From IMG/VR virus record IMGVR_UViG_3300046171_000231, positions 62,001-126,000 of that record: a stretch of 64,000 nucleotides of DNA; one strand, given 5' to 3'. The notes under the pieces are model-generated. The model was not told where the DNA came from and searched no databases. It saw only the letters and a list, made by a program, of their open reading frames with translations. The position numbers and the translations under genes were made by a program. The DNA comes from a virus. This document shows positions 57,171 through 64,000 of the stretch, piece by piece. The number at the start of each line of letters is the position of its first letter. Positions within the stretch are counted from its first letter, which is position 1.

Positions 57171-57940
57171 TTCTTTTTCTTAATTGGGGGAAGTCCTTTC
57201 TTTTCACGATACTTATTTGTTTTAATTTCTGATAGAGAAGGTCTACTAATTTTCTTACCTAATTTTTTCTTGATAGTATCTGTAATCTTTTTAATTATAG
57301 GTTTGACTATTCTCAATATTAATGGTGTTGCAGCAGCACCTGCAGTTGCAATTACTGCGACTGCGAGTGTTGTAGATGCTTGATTTGCAGAGGGAAGGAA
57401 TTTTTCGGCTGCAGTAGTTGGTTCATATAAGGTTATACAGGTTTTTCCATCAGCACTCAATTCGTGACCAATGACCTTTTCATCACCTGCTTGTGTTAAG
57501 TCACCAACTCTTAATTGACCAGGACCAGGACAAGGCACTTCTTCTTCACCACCTAAATCTCCTGTAGGTGGAACTTCTGGTGGGTCAACATCTGGTGGTG
57601 GTGGAACAACTGGAACTGGTGCTTCTCTTGTAATTATTAACTGCTCTGGTTCATAATTCATTGCGTCATATGATGGTATAGTTGCATCACAGACTATCAT
57701 TGCACGATCAGGATCTTGATCTACAAGATTTTTATCTTTCGGCAAACCAGATACATGCATTCGATTATCTTGGTGTGCTTTCACACAACCAGGCATATTA
57801 ATTATTGGATTACCTATATTCAATACCACAGGTGGAACTAAATGATCTACACTACGTTCTACATTCTGCCAATTTGGTACAAAAACATTAGGTATTCTAA
57901 TATTATTATTATAAATTGGTTGTATGTGAGGTATTGTCAC
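57167..57940 (-). CDS. Proline-rich protein with C-terminal membrane segment
   Basis: 257 residues with a GTG start that overlaps the upstream stop (GTGA). A long N-terminal domain, then a Pro-rich linker ('PVVPPPPDVDPPEVPPTGDL') around residues 110-130, a hydrophobic stretch ('TTLAVAVIATAGAAATPLIL', about 191-210) and a very basic tail ('KKITDTIKKKLGKK'). May span the envelope. No family recognised. Confidence 0.6.
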   Translation of the reverse strand: MTIPHIQPIYNNNIRIPNVFVPNWQNVERSVDHLVPPVVLNIGNPIINMPGCVKAHQDNRMHVSGLPKDKNLVDQDPDRAMIVCDATIPSYDAMNYEPEQLIITREAPVPVVPPPPDVDPPEVPPTGDLGGEEEVPCPGPGQLRVGDLTQAGDEKVIGHELSADGKTCITLYEPTTAAEKFLPSANQASTTLAVAVIATAGAAATPLILRIVKPIIKKITDTIKKKLGKKISRPSLSEIKTNKYREKKGLPPIKKKN

Positions 57941-58137
57941 TTAATAACACCACCAGATTGTTTAGGCATCACAACTTTTATCTGTTTGTAAACCTCCTCA
58001 ACAATAGTATCTTTAATAAACTTTCTATTTTCATTAAATCTTTTTTCTGCATTTAACCATACATATGAAGTAGCAACAATAACAAGACCATTAAGTAATA
58101 AAGATACACCTATTCCAATTTTAATAAAGATTTTCAT
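57937..58137 (-). CDS. Small membrane protein (66 aa)
   Basis: MKIFIKIGIGVSLLLNGLVI, an N-terminal transmembrane helix, then a charged helix 'RFNENRKFIKDTIVEEVYKQ'. Coupled on both sides (ATGA upstream, GTGA downstream). Single N-terminal anchor plus helix would also fit an inner-membrane spanin, but this is speculative. Confidence 0.6.
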   Translation of the reverse strand: MKIFIKIGIGVSLLLNGLVIVATSYVWLNAEKRFNENRKFIKDTIVEEVYKQIKVVMPKQSGGVIK

Positions 58138-58397
58138 TTTTTAGTTACATTTTCAATAAGATACTTTTGATTTTCTCCTGCCTTTTCCATTGAATATAAA
58201 GCAAAAGATTTAGTCATTGCTAGTGCTAATAAATGATGAATATTTTTACCATCGTCATCAGTTAATTCATTACCCATAGTTGCAACAACTCCTACAATCA
58301 ATCCTAGTTCTACTAGAACAACAAGGAAAATAAGTTTCATTGCCCATTTTCCTGTCTCAAAAAATCTTTTGATTTGGTCTCCAATAAATTTTTTCAC
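58134..58397 (-). CDS. Small membrane protein (87 aa, GTG start)
   Basis: Start chosen at GTG 58397 (VKKFIGDQIKRFFETGKWAM) because it overlaps the upstream TGA and has a GGAG ribosome site. One transmembrane helix ('LIFLVVLVELGLIVGVVATM'), then a soluble tail ending 'YLIENVTKK'. Unknown function. Confidence 0.6.
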   Translation of the reverse strand: MKKFIGDQIKRFFETGKWAMKLIFLVVLVELGLIVGVVATMGNELTDDDGKNIHHLLALAMTKSFALYSMEKAGENQKYLIENVTKK

Positions 58398-58567
58398 AGT
58401 AGTATAGCTCCTATGATAAATCCTTTTGCAAATGTAATACAAAGCATTTGATAATCAGTCAAGTTGAACTTTTCCTGTATCCACTTTGTTTTTTTCTTAT
58501 CCCACTCTTTCAAATGATATAAACGATGAACTATTGGATTCATCTTTTCGTGATCGTTGCAAGACAT
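58394..58567 (-). CDS. 57-residue small protein
   Basis: MSCNDHEKMNPIVHRLYHLK to 'ITFAKGFIIGAILL'. A charged N-terminal half, then a short hydrophobic end. Its TGA overlaps the next GTG start. Too short for most predictions but well supported by coupling. Confidence 0.55.
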   Translation of the reverse strand: MSCNDHEKMNPIVHRLYHLKEWDKKKTKWIQEKFNLTDYQMLCITFAKGFIIGAILL

Positions 58568-58571
58568 TTTT

Positions 58572-59039
58572 TTAACCCTCGTTTAGTGTACCGAATGACC
58601 TACGAATCTCACGTAGTGCTTCAAGATTCATATCCTTTGTTCCTCCATCATAAGCATGTGCATACCCTTCAGTAATCATCTGCTCGTTAAGAGAAACTGT
58701 TTCTTCATTTATATATAACCATCCAAGAAGACGACCATACTTACCAGTACCACCGACAAGTTCAGTTCTAACAGTGAGTTCATCACCATCACCTGCAATA
58801 GTATCTTCTAATTTTTTCTTTAACCAGTTAGTAGCATCTATTCCTAATGCCTTCTCTTCTAAATTTCTAGTCCTCTTCTCTGGGGTGTCCACTCCAGCAA
58901 TTCTTACTCGTTCTTTTTTGAATAAATCGAATCCAAGATCTATAGTGACATCTATCGTATCTCCGTCGAGTACTCTATCAATTGATACGACTCTAAAGTT
59001 GTAGCAACTCTTCCGACTTGGTGGAACCATTGCTCCCAT
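58572..59039 (-). CDS. Staphylococcal-nuclease-like thermonuclease
   Basis: 155 residues. The active-site series is complete: 'RVLDGDTIDVTID', Arg46 and Asp51-Thr52-Pro-Glu54 in 'VRIAGVDTPEKR', and 'GKYGRLLGWLYI'. This is the Ca-dependent SNase (OB-fold) family that cleaves DNA and RNA. No signal peptide is visible, so it probably acts in the cytoplasm, e.g. in host DNA breakdown. A TATAAATA box lies at 59070-59077 inside the upstream gene. Confidence 0.85.
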   Translation of the reverse strand: MGAMVPPSRKSCYNFRVVSIDRVLDGDTIDVTIDLGFDLFKKERVRIAGVDTPEKRTRNLEEKALGIDATNWLKKKLEDTIAGDGDELTVRTELVGGTGKYGRLLGWLYINEETVSLNEQMITEGYAHAYDGGTKDMNLEALREIRRSFGTLNEG

Positions 59040-59364
59040 TTTCTTGCTCCCAAAAATTATCTAGTGCATTATTTATAGCATCACCAGGTTTTGTTGCAGT
59101 TTGCTCAATTCTACCTTTATTCATATTTCTTTGAAACATCATTTGCATTTGATGCCAGTGCATTGGTTCGTAGATATCAATCTCTCCTTTTAATTCTTCT
59201 CTTGGTATAAGTGGTCTTGGTACAAGTATTAAATCTCTTTCATCAGGACAATTAGCAGGTGAACCATCTAAAGGAAGACTACAAGCATGTGCAGGTGGGT
59301 CAGTTATAGGTGCTGTACCACACATCGTTAAAAAGAATATTGGAATTATTGCTAACTTATTCAT
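58993..59364 (-). CDS. Putative lipoprotein
   Basis: 123 residues. N-terminal signal with lipobox L-T-M-C at residues 12-15 ('IPIFFLTMCGTAPI'), then a polar secreted part with three more Cys. The length suits a small outer-membrane lipoprotein, possibly an outer spanin. It overlaps the nuclease gene by 47 bases. Confidence 0.6.
   Translation of the reverse strand: MNKLAIIPIFFLTMCGTAPITDPPAHACSLPLDGSPANCPDERDLILVPRPLIPREELKGEIDIYEPMHWHQMQMMFQRNMNKGRIEQTATKPGDAINNALDNFWEQENGSNGSTKSEELLQL
59070..59077 (-). promoter_or_regulatory. Late promoter box for the nuclease gene
   Basis: A perfect TATAAATA on the minus strand, 31 bases before the nuclease ATG, followed by a GGGAG ribosome site. Confidence 0.5.
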
Positions 59365-59473
59365 TTGGAAAGAAATGGTCGTATCTAATTATGTAGTATA
59401 TCATTATTGTAACACATACTAATAATATTGCAACCATTATAACAATCGACCAAGTAACCGTTTGAGCTGCCAT
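59357..59473 (-). CDS. 38-residue membrane peptide
   Basis: MAAQTVTWSIVIMVAILLVC then 'VTIMIYYIIRYDHFFPNE'. One long transmembrane helix. Its end overlaps the lipoprotein start, consistent with a small envelope gene set. Confidence 0.5.
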   Translation of the reverse strand: MAAQTVTWSIVIMVAILLVCVTIMIYYIIRYDHFFPNE

Positions 59474-59535
59474 AGTTTAATTCCTCCACCATTTTCGTTT
59501 GCGTCTTCAGGTAAAATTTCTTTGAACCGATGCAT
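59437..59535 (-). CDS. 32-residue peptide (tentative)
   Basis: MHRFKEILPEDANENGGGIK and a basic end. The start overlaps the upstream stop (TAATG). It overlaps the following membrane peptide by 37 bases in another frame, so it may be only a leader or chance frame. Confidence 0.3.
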   Translation of the reverse strand: MHRFKEILPEDANENGGGIKLWQLKRLLGRLL

Positions 59536-59780
59536 TAGATACCTTGGTCTTTATATCGAGAGTAAAACTCTTTTAATGATGATTGACATTGACCTTTGTT
59601 TTCGGTATCTGGGTCTTCATATCCTTTAATTCTTTTCCATTCATTATGTAATGCACCTAATAACCACGCTTGAGAAAGACTATGGGGTCCGTTCTCTAAT
59701 AGTTCAAGATGTCGTTTGTTATTACAAAAGTTTTTAGCGTAGTCCTCTCTCCAATTTGAATCGTCATATGTCTTTTCCAT
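59535..59780 (-). CDS. Small soluble protein (81 aa)
   Basis: Start at 59780 (MEKTYDDSNWREDYAKNFCN), where ATG overlaps the upstream stop (TAATG). The body 'SLSQAWLLGALHNEWKRIKG' is helical. No family recognised. Confidence 0.55.
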   Translation of the reverse strand: MEKTYDDSNWREDYAKNFCNNKRHLELLENGPHSLSQAWLLGALHNEWKRIKGYEDPDTENKGQCQSSLKEFYSRYKDQGI

Positions 59781-60046
59781 TATAGTCCTTCGCTCCAAAA
59801 GTTATCTACAGGGGTGATATTTCTTGCAACAAAATATAAACCAAGATTAGTTAAAAACCAGAAGGCATTTATAATCCAAGTGTTTCTCCAAAGATACTTT
59901 CGATTGTATTCTACAATATAGATATTTCTTTCATTATCACCTTTCTTAACTATCTGCTCTAATATTAATGCAACTACAAAACCGATTGCGTAGATGTAAA
60001 AGATAAAATTTAGAAAGCTAGATGAAAGTAGTAAAAGAGAAATCAT
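59780..60046 (-). CDS. Two-helix membrane protein (88 aa)
   Basis: MISLLLLSSSFLNFIFYIYA starts a first membrane segment; 'WIINAFWFLTNLGLYFVARN' is a second. Between them is a basic loop. A late promoter box (AATAAATA, 60068-60075) precedes it. Its size and topology fit holin-like or unknown membrane proteins. Confidence 0.55.
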   Translation of the reverse strand: MISLLLLSSSFLNFIFYIYAIGFVVALILEQIVKKGDNERNIYIVEYNRKYLWRNTWIINAFWFLTNLGLYFVARNITPVDNFWSEGL

Positions 60047-60067
60047 TAAATTGTTACGAGGTCATAA

Positions 60068-60075
60068 TATTTATT
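60068..60075 (-). promoter_or_regulatory. T4-type late promoter box
   Basis: AATAAATA on the minus strand, 22 bases before the ATG at 60046. Confidence 0.45.
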
Positions 60076-60081
60076 ATATCA

Positions 60082-60582
60082 TCAAACCATAGACATTGCA
60101 AGTTGCAATTCTCTTGCGTGTTTCAATTCATCCTCTGCTATCTCTGCAATTTTTGTATCCTCTGGATGATATGCAGAGTATTTCACATAAGTTTCATATG
60201 CATGTTTCTCAATCTTCATATTGATATCGTACGCATCTACTGGACTAGCGAAGTAGTAAGCAACCATAATCCAATAGTAAAGAAGAACCAAGTGTTTAGC
60301 GAAGAATCTATCGATCCAATACTCATTACCTCCACGAGTTTCCATCTCTTCCAAGTGTTCTGTTTCATTTAATGCCTGATAGAAGTGTTCTTTCATCAAG
60401 TATATATGATCCTCTCCTCGAAGTCCAAGACTTTCACGGAAATGTAATACACTGATAAATGAGAAGTATGGTGCCCTTGCAATTACTTCAAGAACCCAGA
60501 ATCTTTGGAAGTCTCTACCTCGATAGAGAAAATCCAAGATGTAGATTGTAAGGTCTAAAACCGATGTGTTAAATTTTTTCAT
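60082..60582 (-). CDS. ptoX: Plastoquinol terminal oxidase
   Basis: 166 residues from the ATG at 60582 (MKKFNTSVLDLTIYILDFLY), which overlaps the upstream stop (ATGA). It has the di-iron carboxylate set of PTOX/AOX: Glu32 in 'LEVIARAPYFSF', Glu73-x2-His76 in 'NETEHLEEM', Glu125/His127 in 'IEKHAYETY' and Glu152-x2-His155 in 'DELKHARELQ'. It oxidises plastoquinol with O2 and relieves over-reduction of the photosynthetic chain, complementing the phage psbA/psbD/hli. Confidence 0.92.
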   Translation of the reverse strand: MKKFNTSVLDLTIYILDFLYRGRDFQRFWVLEVIARAPYFSFISVLHFRESLGLRGEDHIYLMKEHFYQALNETEHLEEMETRGGNEYWIDRFFAKHLVLLYYWIMVAYYFASPVDAYDINMKIEKHAYETYVKYSAYHPEDTKIAEIAEDELKHARELQLAMSMV

Positions 60583-60683
60583 ACAAGTATGGGGTGTGCC
60601 CAAGCATAGTTTGGATAGAACCATAGTGCGGTTCCAATAGTCGCAAAAATTACTAACGTTGCTCTTATAGGTAGATTTTTCAT
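60579..60683 (-). CDS. 34-residue membrane peptide ahead of PTOX
   Basis: MKNLPIRATLVIFATIGTAL then 'WFYPNYAWAHPILV'. One transmembrane helix. ATGA overlaps at both ends put it in the same operon as ptoX. It could be an accessory subunit or membrane anchor, but no function is known. Confidence 0.55.
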   Translation of the reverse strand: MKNLPIRATLVIFATIGTALWFYPNYAWAHPILV

Positions 60684-60841
60684 TTTATCTCCGTAATTTT
60701 ATTCAAAGAAAAAGGATGCTCGTGTAGATACGGAACATCCTCTCTTGCGTGTTTTACTGCTTCAAAAGCGTCTGTGGCATATTCGCCTATTTCGTGATAC
60801 TCATTTAGCTGGTCGTGCCAACCAAGTGTGTAGTGGGACAT
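60680..60841 (-). CDS. 53-residue small soluble protein
   Basis: MSHYTLGWHDQLNEYHEIGE to 'FSLNKITEIK'. Acidic and His-rich. The stop overlaps the next start (ATGA), and a ribosome site (CTGGAG) precedes it. First gene of the ptoX operon. Similar small proteins recur in cyanophages; function unknown. Confidence 0.6.
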   Translation of the reverse strand: MSHYTLGWHDQLNEYHEIGEYATDAFEAVKHAREDVPYLHEHPFSLNKITEIK

Positions 60842-60922
60842 GATAGTTTCAACTCCAGTACGTTATTATTTAGTATAGCAACTAGGTATAAATACGCATT
60901 GATGTGTGGACTCCCACACCTA

Positions 60923-61096
60923 TCAGACTCTTTTTCTTTTTATCTTAATAATTGACATACCTACCATTAAACCTACAACCATACCTAGAGTTGCGACTGC
61001 AACACTTGTGCTGAATACTAATTCAGTTGGAACTAATGGTTGTGATTCCCAAGTGCCTGGTAGTGTATACACTGATGGGTTTGACGCAAAAATCAT
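60923..61096 (-). CDS. 57-residue membrane protein
   Basis: MIFASNPSVYTLPGTWESQP, then one transmembrane helix ('VAVATLGMVVGLMVGMSIIK') and a basic end 'KIKRKRV'. I prefer this minus-strand frame to the longer plus-strand one because strand, start and amino-acid content fit the neighbours. It resembles small single-helix thylakoid proteins but cannot be assigned. A 6-bp hairpin (GTGTGG/CCACAC) lies just past the stop. Confidence 0.6.
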   Translation of the reverse strand: MIFASNPSVYTLPGTWESQPLVPTELVFSTSVAVATLGMVVGLMVGMSIIKIKRKRV

Positions 61097-61155
61097 TTTT
61101 CTTTTCTTTTCTCTATGTATATTATAGCACTAAAAAATATCTTGACAACTATATC

Positions 61156-61695
61156 TTACTTAATAATATCTTCTAGTTTAAATAATGAAACAAATTCAAT
61201 TTCATTATTATCCCATACTTTATGGTCTTCCTGTCTATCAACGATTGCAACGACACGATTTACGATATAACCTGATTCTCTTAAAACATTTACTGCTTTA
61301 ATTGCACTACTACCTGTAGTGGTCACATCTTCTAATACTGTAACGATTGACCCCTTTGGTGGTTTATTACCTTCAATGACTTCTTTTGTTCCATATCCTT
61401 TTGGATTCTTTCTTACAATCAGTGCATCAATATGTTTACCAGAGTAGTATGCTTTCTGTGCAATACCACATACTAATGGGTCAGCACCGAGTGTAAGTCC
61501 ACCAACTGCTACAGATTCATTCTCAACGTGCTCTATCATTAAATGTGAGCATAGTGCATTTCCTTCACAAGACAAAGTAACAGGTTTACAATTAATATAA
61601 TGATCTGATTCTTTACCAGATGACAAAGTAAATTTACCGTTCTTATATGCTCTTTCTTTCAAGAGATTGAGTAATGTTTTTCTATGATTTTCCAT
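61156..61695 (-). CDS. pyrE: Orotate phosphoribosyltransferase
   Basis: 179 intact residues. The PRPP motif 'IVTVLEDVTTTGSSAIKAVN' is clear, plus 'GKFTLSSGKESDHYINCKPV' and 'VGGLTLGADPLVCGIAQKAY'. It makes orotidine 5'-phosphate from orotate and PRPP in de novo pyrimidine synthesis, so it would channel PRPP into nucleotides alongside TalC. Confidence 0.95.
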   Translation of the reverse strand: MENHRKTLLNLLKERAYKNGKFTLSSGKESDHYINCKPVTLSCEGNALCSHLMIEHVENESVAVGGLTLGADPLVCGIAQKAYYSGKHIDALIVRKNPKGYGTKEVIEGNKPPKGSIVTVLEDVTTTGSSAIKAVNVLRESGYIVNRVVAIVDRQEDHKVWDNNEIEFVSLFKLEDIIK

Positions 61696-61730
61696 AGTCT
61701 TATTCTATCAGAAAAAAATTATTTTTGCAA

Positions 61731-62285
61731 CTAACAGTTTTTATTTAAGTCTTCTGCCATACCACCACCTATTTCTGCACCTTGATTACCACTAAACATT
61801 GTTACCCAACCAGCAGCAACCCAACCAATAATGGGAATATTAGCAACGCTAGGAGCAACACTAGCACCAACGCTGGAACCCACGAGTCTTCCTGTGTTTT
61901 CTGCTCCTCCGATTGCTTTGATGCAAGCTTCTGATTTTTTATTTCCTTCTGTGACTGTGATTGGTTTATTGTGTACTGCACCGTCCATCGTGTATTGCTC
62001 AACGACTTTAACTTTGTTGTTAGCCAATCCAAGAAAGCCACCCTTCGTATTGCTATCCCTTTCCACACGCATCACTTTTGGATCGTTTGCTTTATAACTT
62101 ATCTTATATCCATTATGTCCAACTTCTGCTTCATATGATGTATAAGGACCAACTGGTAAGTTGATACTTGGTAATTTACTTTGACGATTTGATAAAGAAC
62201 CTATCATACCAATGTGAGATAATCCAATAAGTCCACCTAATCCCAAGGCGAACCATCTACCCCATTTCACTTCTTTCTTTTCCAT
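61731..62285 (-). CDS. Membrane-anchored protein with Gly-rich end
   Basis: 184 residues. Basic N-terminus and one helix ('GRWFALGLGGLIGLSHIGMI'), a soluble beta-rich middle ('YTSYEAEVGHNGYKISYKAN'), and a Gly/Ala-rich hydrophobic C-terminal region ('GASVAPSVANIPIIGWVAAG') that may insert in membranes. The start overlaps the upstream stop (TAATG). No family recognised. Confidence 0.6.
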   Translation of the reverse strand: MEKKEVKWGRWFALGLGGLIGLSHIGMIGSLSNRQSKLPSINLPVGPYTSYEAEVGHNGYKISYKANDPKVMRVERDSNTKGGFLGLANNKVKVVEQYTMDGAVHNKPITVTEGNKKSEACIKAIGGAENTGRLVGSSVGASVAPSVANIPIIGWVAAGWVTMFSGNQGAEIGGGMAEDLNKNC

Positions 62286-62698
62286 TATTTTTTAGGTGGT
62301 ACTTGTGGTGCAAGAACCATAGGTGCTTGCTCAATTCTGATTGTTTGTGCTGGTGCTGTATTTGCTGCTTTCTCGATTAATATTTCCATATCTTTCTTTG
62401 ATATGTTTGCTCCCCCGCCACCAGATCCATCTTTCTTCTTACCTCCTGCTTGGACACCGAAGGTAGCTAAAGTTCCTGTAAAAATCGAAGCTATGAAAGT
62501 TGGATCAATTTTTTCTCCTTGCTCATATCCTGGTATTTTAACGTAGTTTAAAGTTAATATTCCTGCAGACCAAGTGAGCACTGCCAATCTAATAATTGTA
62601 GAGAGGAATGCCATTTGCTCGTCTTTATCATCTATTGTCTCTTTAAGTTTACCTAGAGGACCTTTAGGTTTTACTTCTTCTTTCTTTGCTTCAGCCAT
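62285..62698 (-). CDS. Membrane protein (137 aa)
   Basis: A Lys/Glu-rich N-terminus, two hydrophobic segments ('FLSTIIRLAVLTWSAGILTL' and 'FIASIFTGTLATFGVQA'), a Gly-rich linker and an Ala/Pro-rich tail. Two close helices and a charged tail would fit a holin-like role, but this is only topology. Coupled to the next gene. Confidence 0.6.
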   Translation of the reverse strand: MAEAKKEEVKPKGPLGKLKETIDDKDEQMAFLSTIIRLAVLTWSAGILTLNYVKIPGYEQGEKIDPTFIASIFTGTLATFGVQAGGKKKDGSGGGGANISKKDMEILIEKAANTAPAQTIRIEQAPMVLAPQVPPKK

Positions 62699-62737
62699 GG
62701 GATCAATATGTCTATATTATATATAGACGCTTAATCC

Positions 62738-63001
62738 TTAGAAACCTAATGGTATTGGTGACATAGGTGATGCAGCAGGTGCGTCTGGTGTTGATGGTGA
62801 TGGTAAACCTAGACTACCTCCACCTAAACCACCAAGGTCTCCAAGACTACCAAGTTTATCGGTGACTGCTTCCATTACCTTGCCTTTGACGTTTTCGATA
62901 ATCGCATCCTTGCGTATGAATACGTAACCGCCAAGACCAACAACGGTGAGAGATATAACACCACTTGCAATAGCGATTCCATTTACTATCTTTTGTAACA
63001 T
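62738..63001 (-). CDS. Small membrane protein (87 aa)
   Basis: MLQKIVNGIAIASGVISLTV, one N-terminal transmembrane helix, a charged helix ('KDAIIENVKGKVMEAVTDKL') and a Gly/Pro/Ser-rich end. Probably co-transcribed with the two membrane genes downstream. Unknown function. Confidence 0.6.
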   Translation of the reverse strand: MLQKIVNGIAIASGVISLTVVGLGGYVFIRKDAIIENVKGKVMEAVTDKLGSLGDLGGLGGGSLGLPSPSTPDAPAASPMSPIPLGF

Positions 63002-63021
63002 AATTCTATTTACTCAACAAA

Positions 63022-64000
63022 TTATATAGACAAACTTTTAATGAGTTCTTTATATGAAAGAAAAGAAGTATTTGTAAAGGTTGTGTGCAATTCACTGGAT
63101 ATCTCTTTAACTTCTTCATAAAGATTCATTTCAGATAAAAAATTATGACACTCTTGTTTTGTTAAATGATTTAATCCAAGTAAAGTATGTCCCCATAGTC
63201 CTATTCCAGAACAACCATATAATTGAGGTAAGTCTTCAAAAAATAATCCTCTTACTTTCAGAAGACTAATAATTTTTTTATTGTAGTCAGTTAGGAGTTA
63301 CTCTACTGTCACGACTATAATGAATATTAATAAAATTTTTAAAATCCTCAATCAAATTATCAATATGTTTATTATAAATGGATATGACATTAGGATTTAA
63401 TGTTCTATCTTTAGTTTCTCTAATACATCTTTGACATAAGATATCAATTTGAACTAATGTAAGATGAATATTAGTTGCTTGTAATGGCTCTAAAAAATGA
63501 TATGCAAGACCTAAAGAAATCACATTTTGGTTCCATGATTTTTTTAACTTGCCAGAATCAAATTTAAATGATTTTAATATTTCAGCATCTGGATAGTTAG
63601 ATTTAATTTCATCTACCACATTATTTCCCCATTCATCACAACTTACATATCCACATCCTATTCTTTCTTGAGTTGGTATCTGCCAACACCATCCTAAATT
63701 TAATTTATCTGCCTTCGTCACCATACTAACACTATGTTTTCTAGTAAAAGTCGTAACAGAATTCATTGGTAAGTTATCTTTAAATGATACCCAATCTGAT
63801 TTCTCTGAAAATATTCTACTATATCCTGTACAATCAATAAAAATATCACCCTCTATGATATGATTACTACAAATTATTTTTGATACTTTACCAGTTTCAT
63901 CTCTTTTAATTTTAGATACTGTATCTGAAATATACTTAATATTTTTTCTTTTTAATGATTTATTCTTTAGATATTGAATTGTTAATTTATTATCTAAGTG
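63022..64000 (-). CDS. Tryptophan halogenase-like flavoprotein (partial, one frameshift)
   Basis: The 5' part is cut by the window edge; the frame is open to 64000. Visible: 'GDIFIDCTGYSRIFSEKSDW', 'LGWCWQIPTQERIGCGYVSC' (the W-x-W-x-I-P motif), 'SGKLKKSWNQNVISLGLAYH' and 'FLEPLQATNIHL', all diagnostic of FAD-dependent tryptophan halogenases. A stop at 63287 appears after 'NIHYSRDSRV'. One extra base near 63294-63298 would restore 'LLTDYNKKIISLLKVRGLFF' and 'CSGIGLWGHTLLGLN' to a stop at 63022. A prnA-like gene is known in the T4-like cyanophage P-SSM2. Substrate unknown. Confidence 0.85.

Noticed and set aside
60906-61127. Plus-strand 73-residue reading frame
   Set aside because: The minus strand of the same stretch encodes a plausible 57-residue membrane protein with proper strand, start and composition; the plus frame looks like its shadow.

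Overview
The window looks like the hyper-variable accessory part of a T4-like cyanophage (cyanomyovirus) genome infecting marine Prochlorococcus or Synechococcus. It is AT-rich and almost every gene lies on the minus strand. Genes are packed with ATGA, TAATG or GTGA start/stop overlaps. T4-type late promoter boxes (NATAAATA) recur, and the gene content is a cyanophage signature: psbA, psbD, four hli genes, PTOX, transaldolase talC, pyrE, a tryptophan halogenase and a large LPS-type sugar cluster. No T4 core gene for capsid, replication or terminase is visible.

Layout. (1) About 0-30.1 kb: a very large block of tail-fibre or adhesin-like structural genes built from shared short modules. Interspersed are small proteins that look like fibre-assembly chaperones, a 2OG-Fe(II) oxygenase and a subtilisin-like protease. 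Nine of these genes have a NATAAATA box a few bases before the start codon. (2) 30.1-34.9 kb: an HNH nuclease, psbD, psbA with a long structured 5' leader, a cupin-like protein, a string of tiny membrane proteins and four tandem hli genes behind a perfect sigma70-type promoter. (3) 35.0-52.6 kb: one long minus-strand operon of glycan genes. It encodes GDP-fucose synthesis (Gmd, Fcl), a GDP-mannose epimerase-like SDR, a mannose-6-phosphate-isomerase-type cupin, GT2, GT4, GT11 and GT25 enzymes, a family 6 (ABO-type) glycosyltransferase, a GalE-like epimerase and a nucleotide-heptose module. (4) 52.5-54.7 kb: small conserved proteins and a porin-like outer membrane protein whose leader shares a sequence block with the psbA leader. 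(5) 54.7-57.2 kb: talC, and a plus-strand island of three secreted proteins. (6) 57.2-64 kb: small membrane proteins, a nuclease, PTOX, pyrE and a tryptophan halogenase cut by the window edge.

Working together. psbA, psbD, hli and PTOX would keep photosynthetic electron flow and photoprotection running during infection. talC (pentose phosphate) and pyrE (pyrimidines) would redirect carbon to nucleotides. The sugar operon probably alters the host surface or decorates virions. The fibre cluster would determine host range.

Caveat. About 20 genes are broken by single-base shifts, mostly one extra base in a 2-4 base homopolymer. They include the otherwise perfect psbA and psbD. This pattern is best explained by uncorrected sequencing indels. 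I therefore report the reconstructed full-length genes and state where each shift lies.
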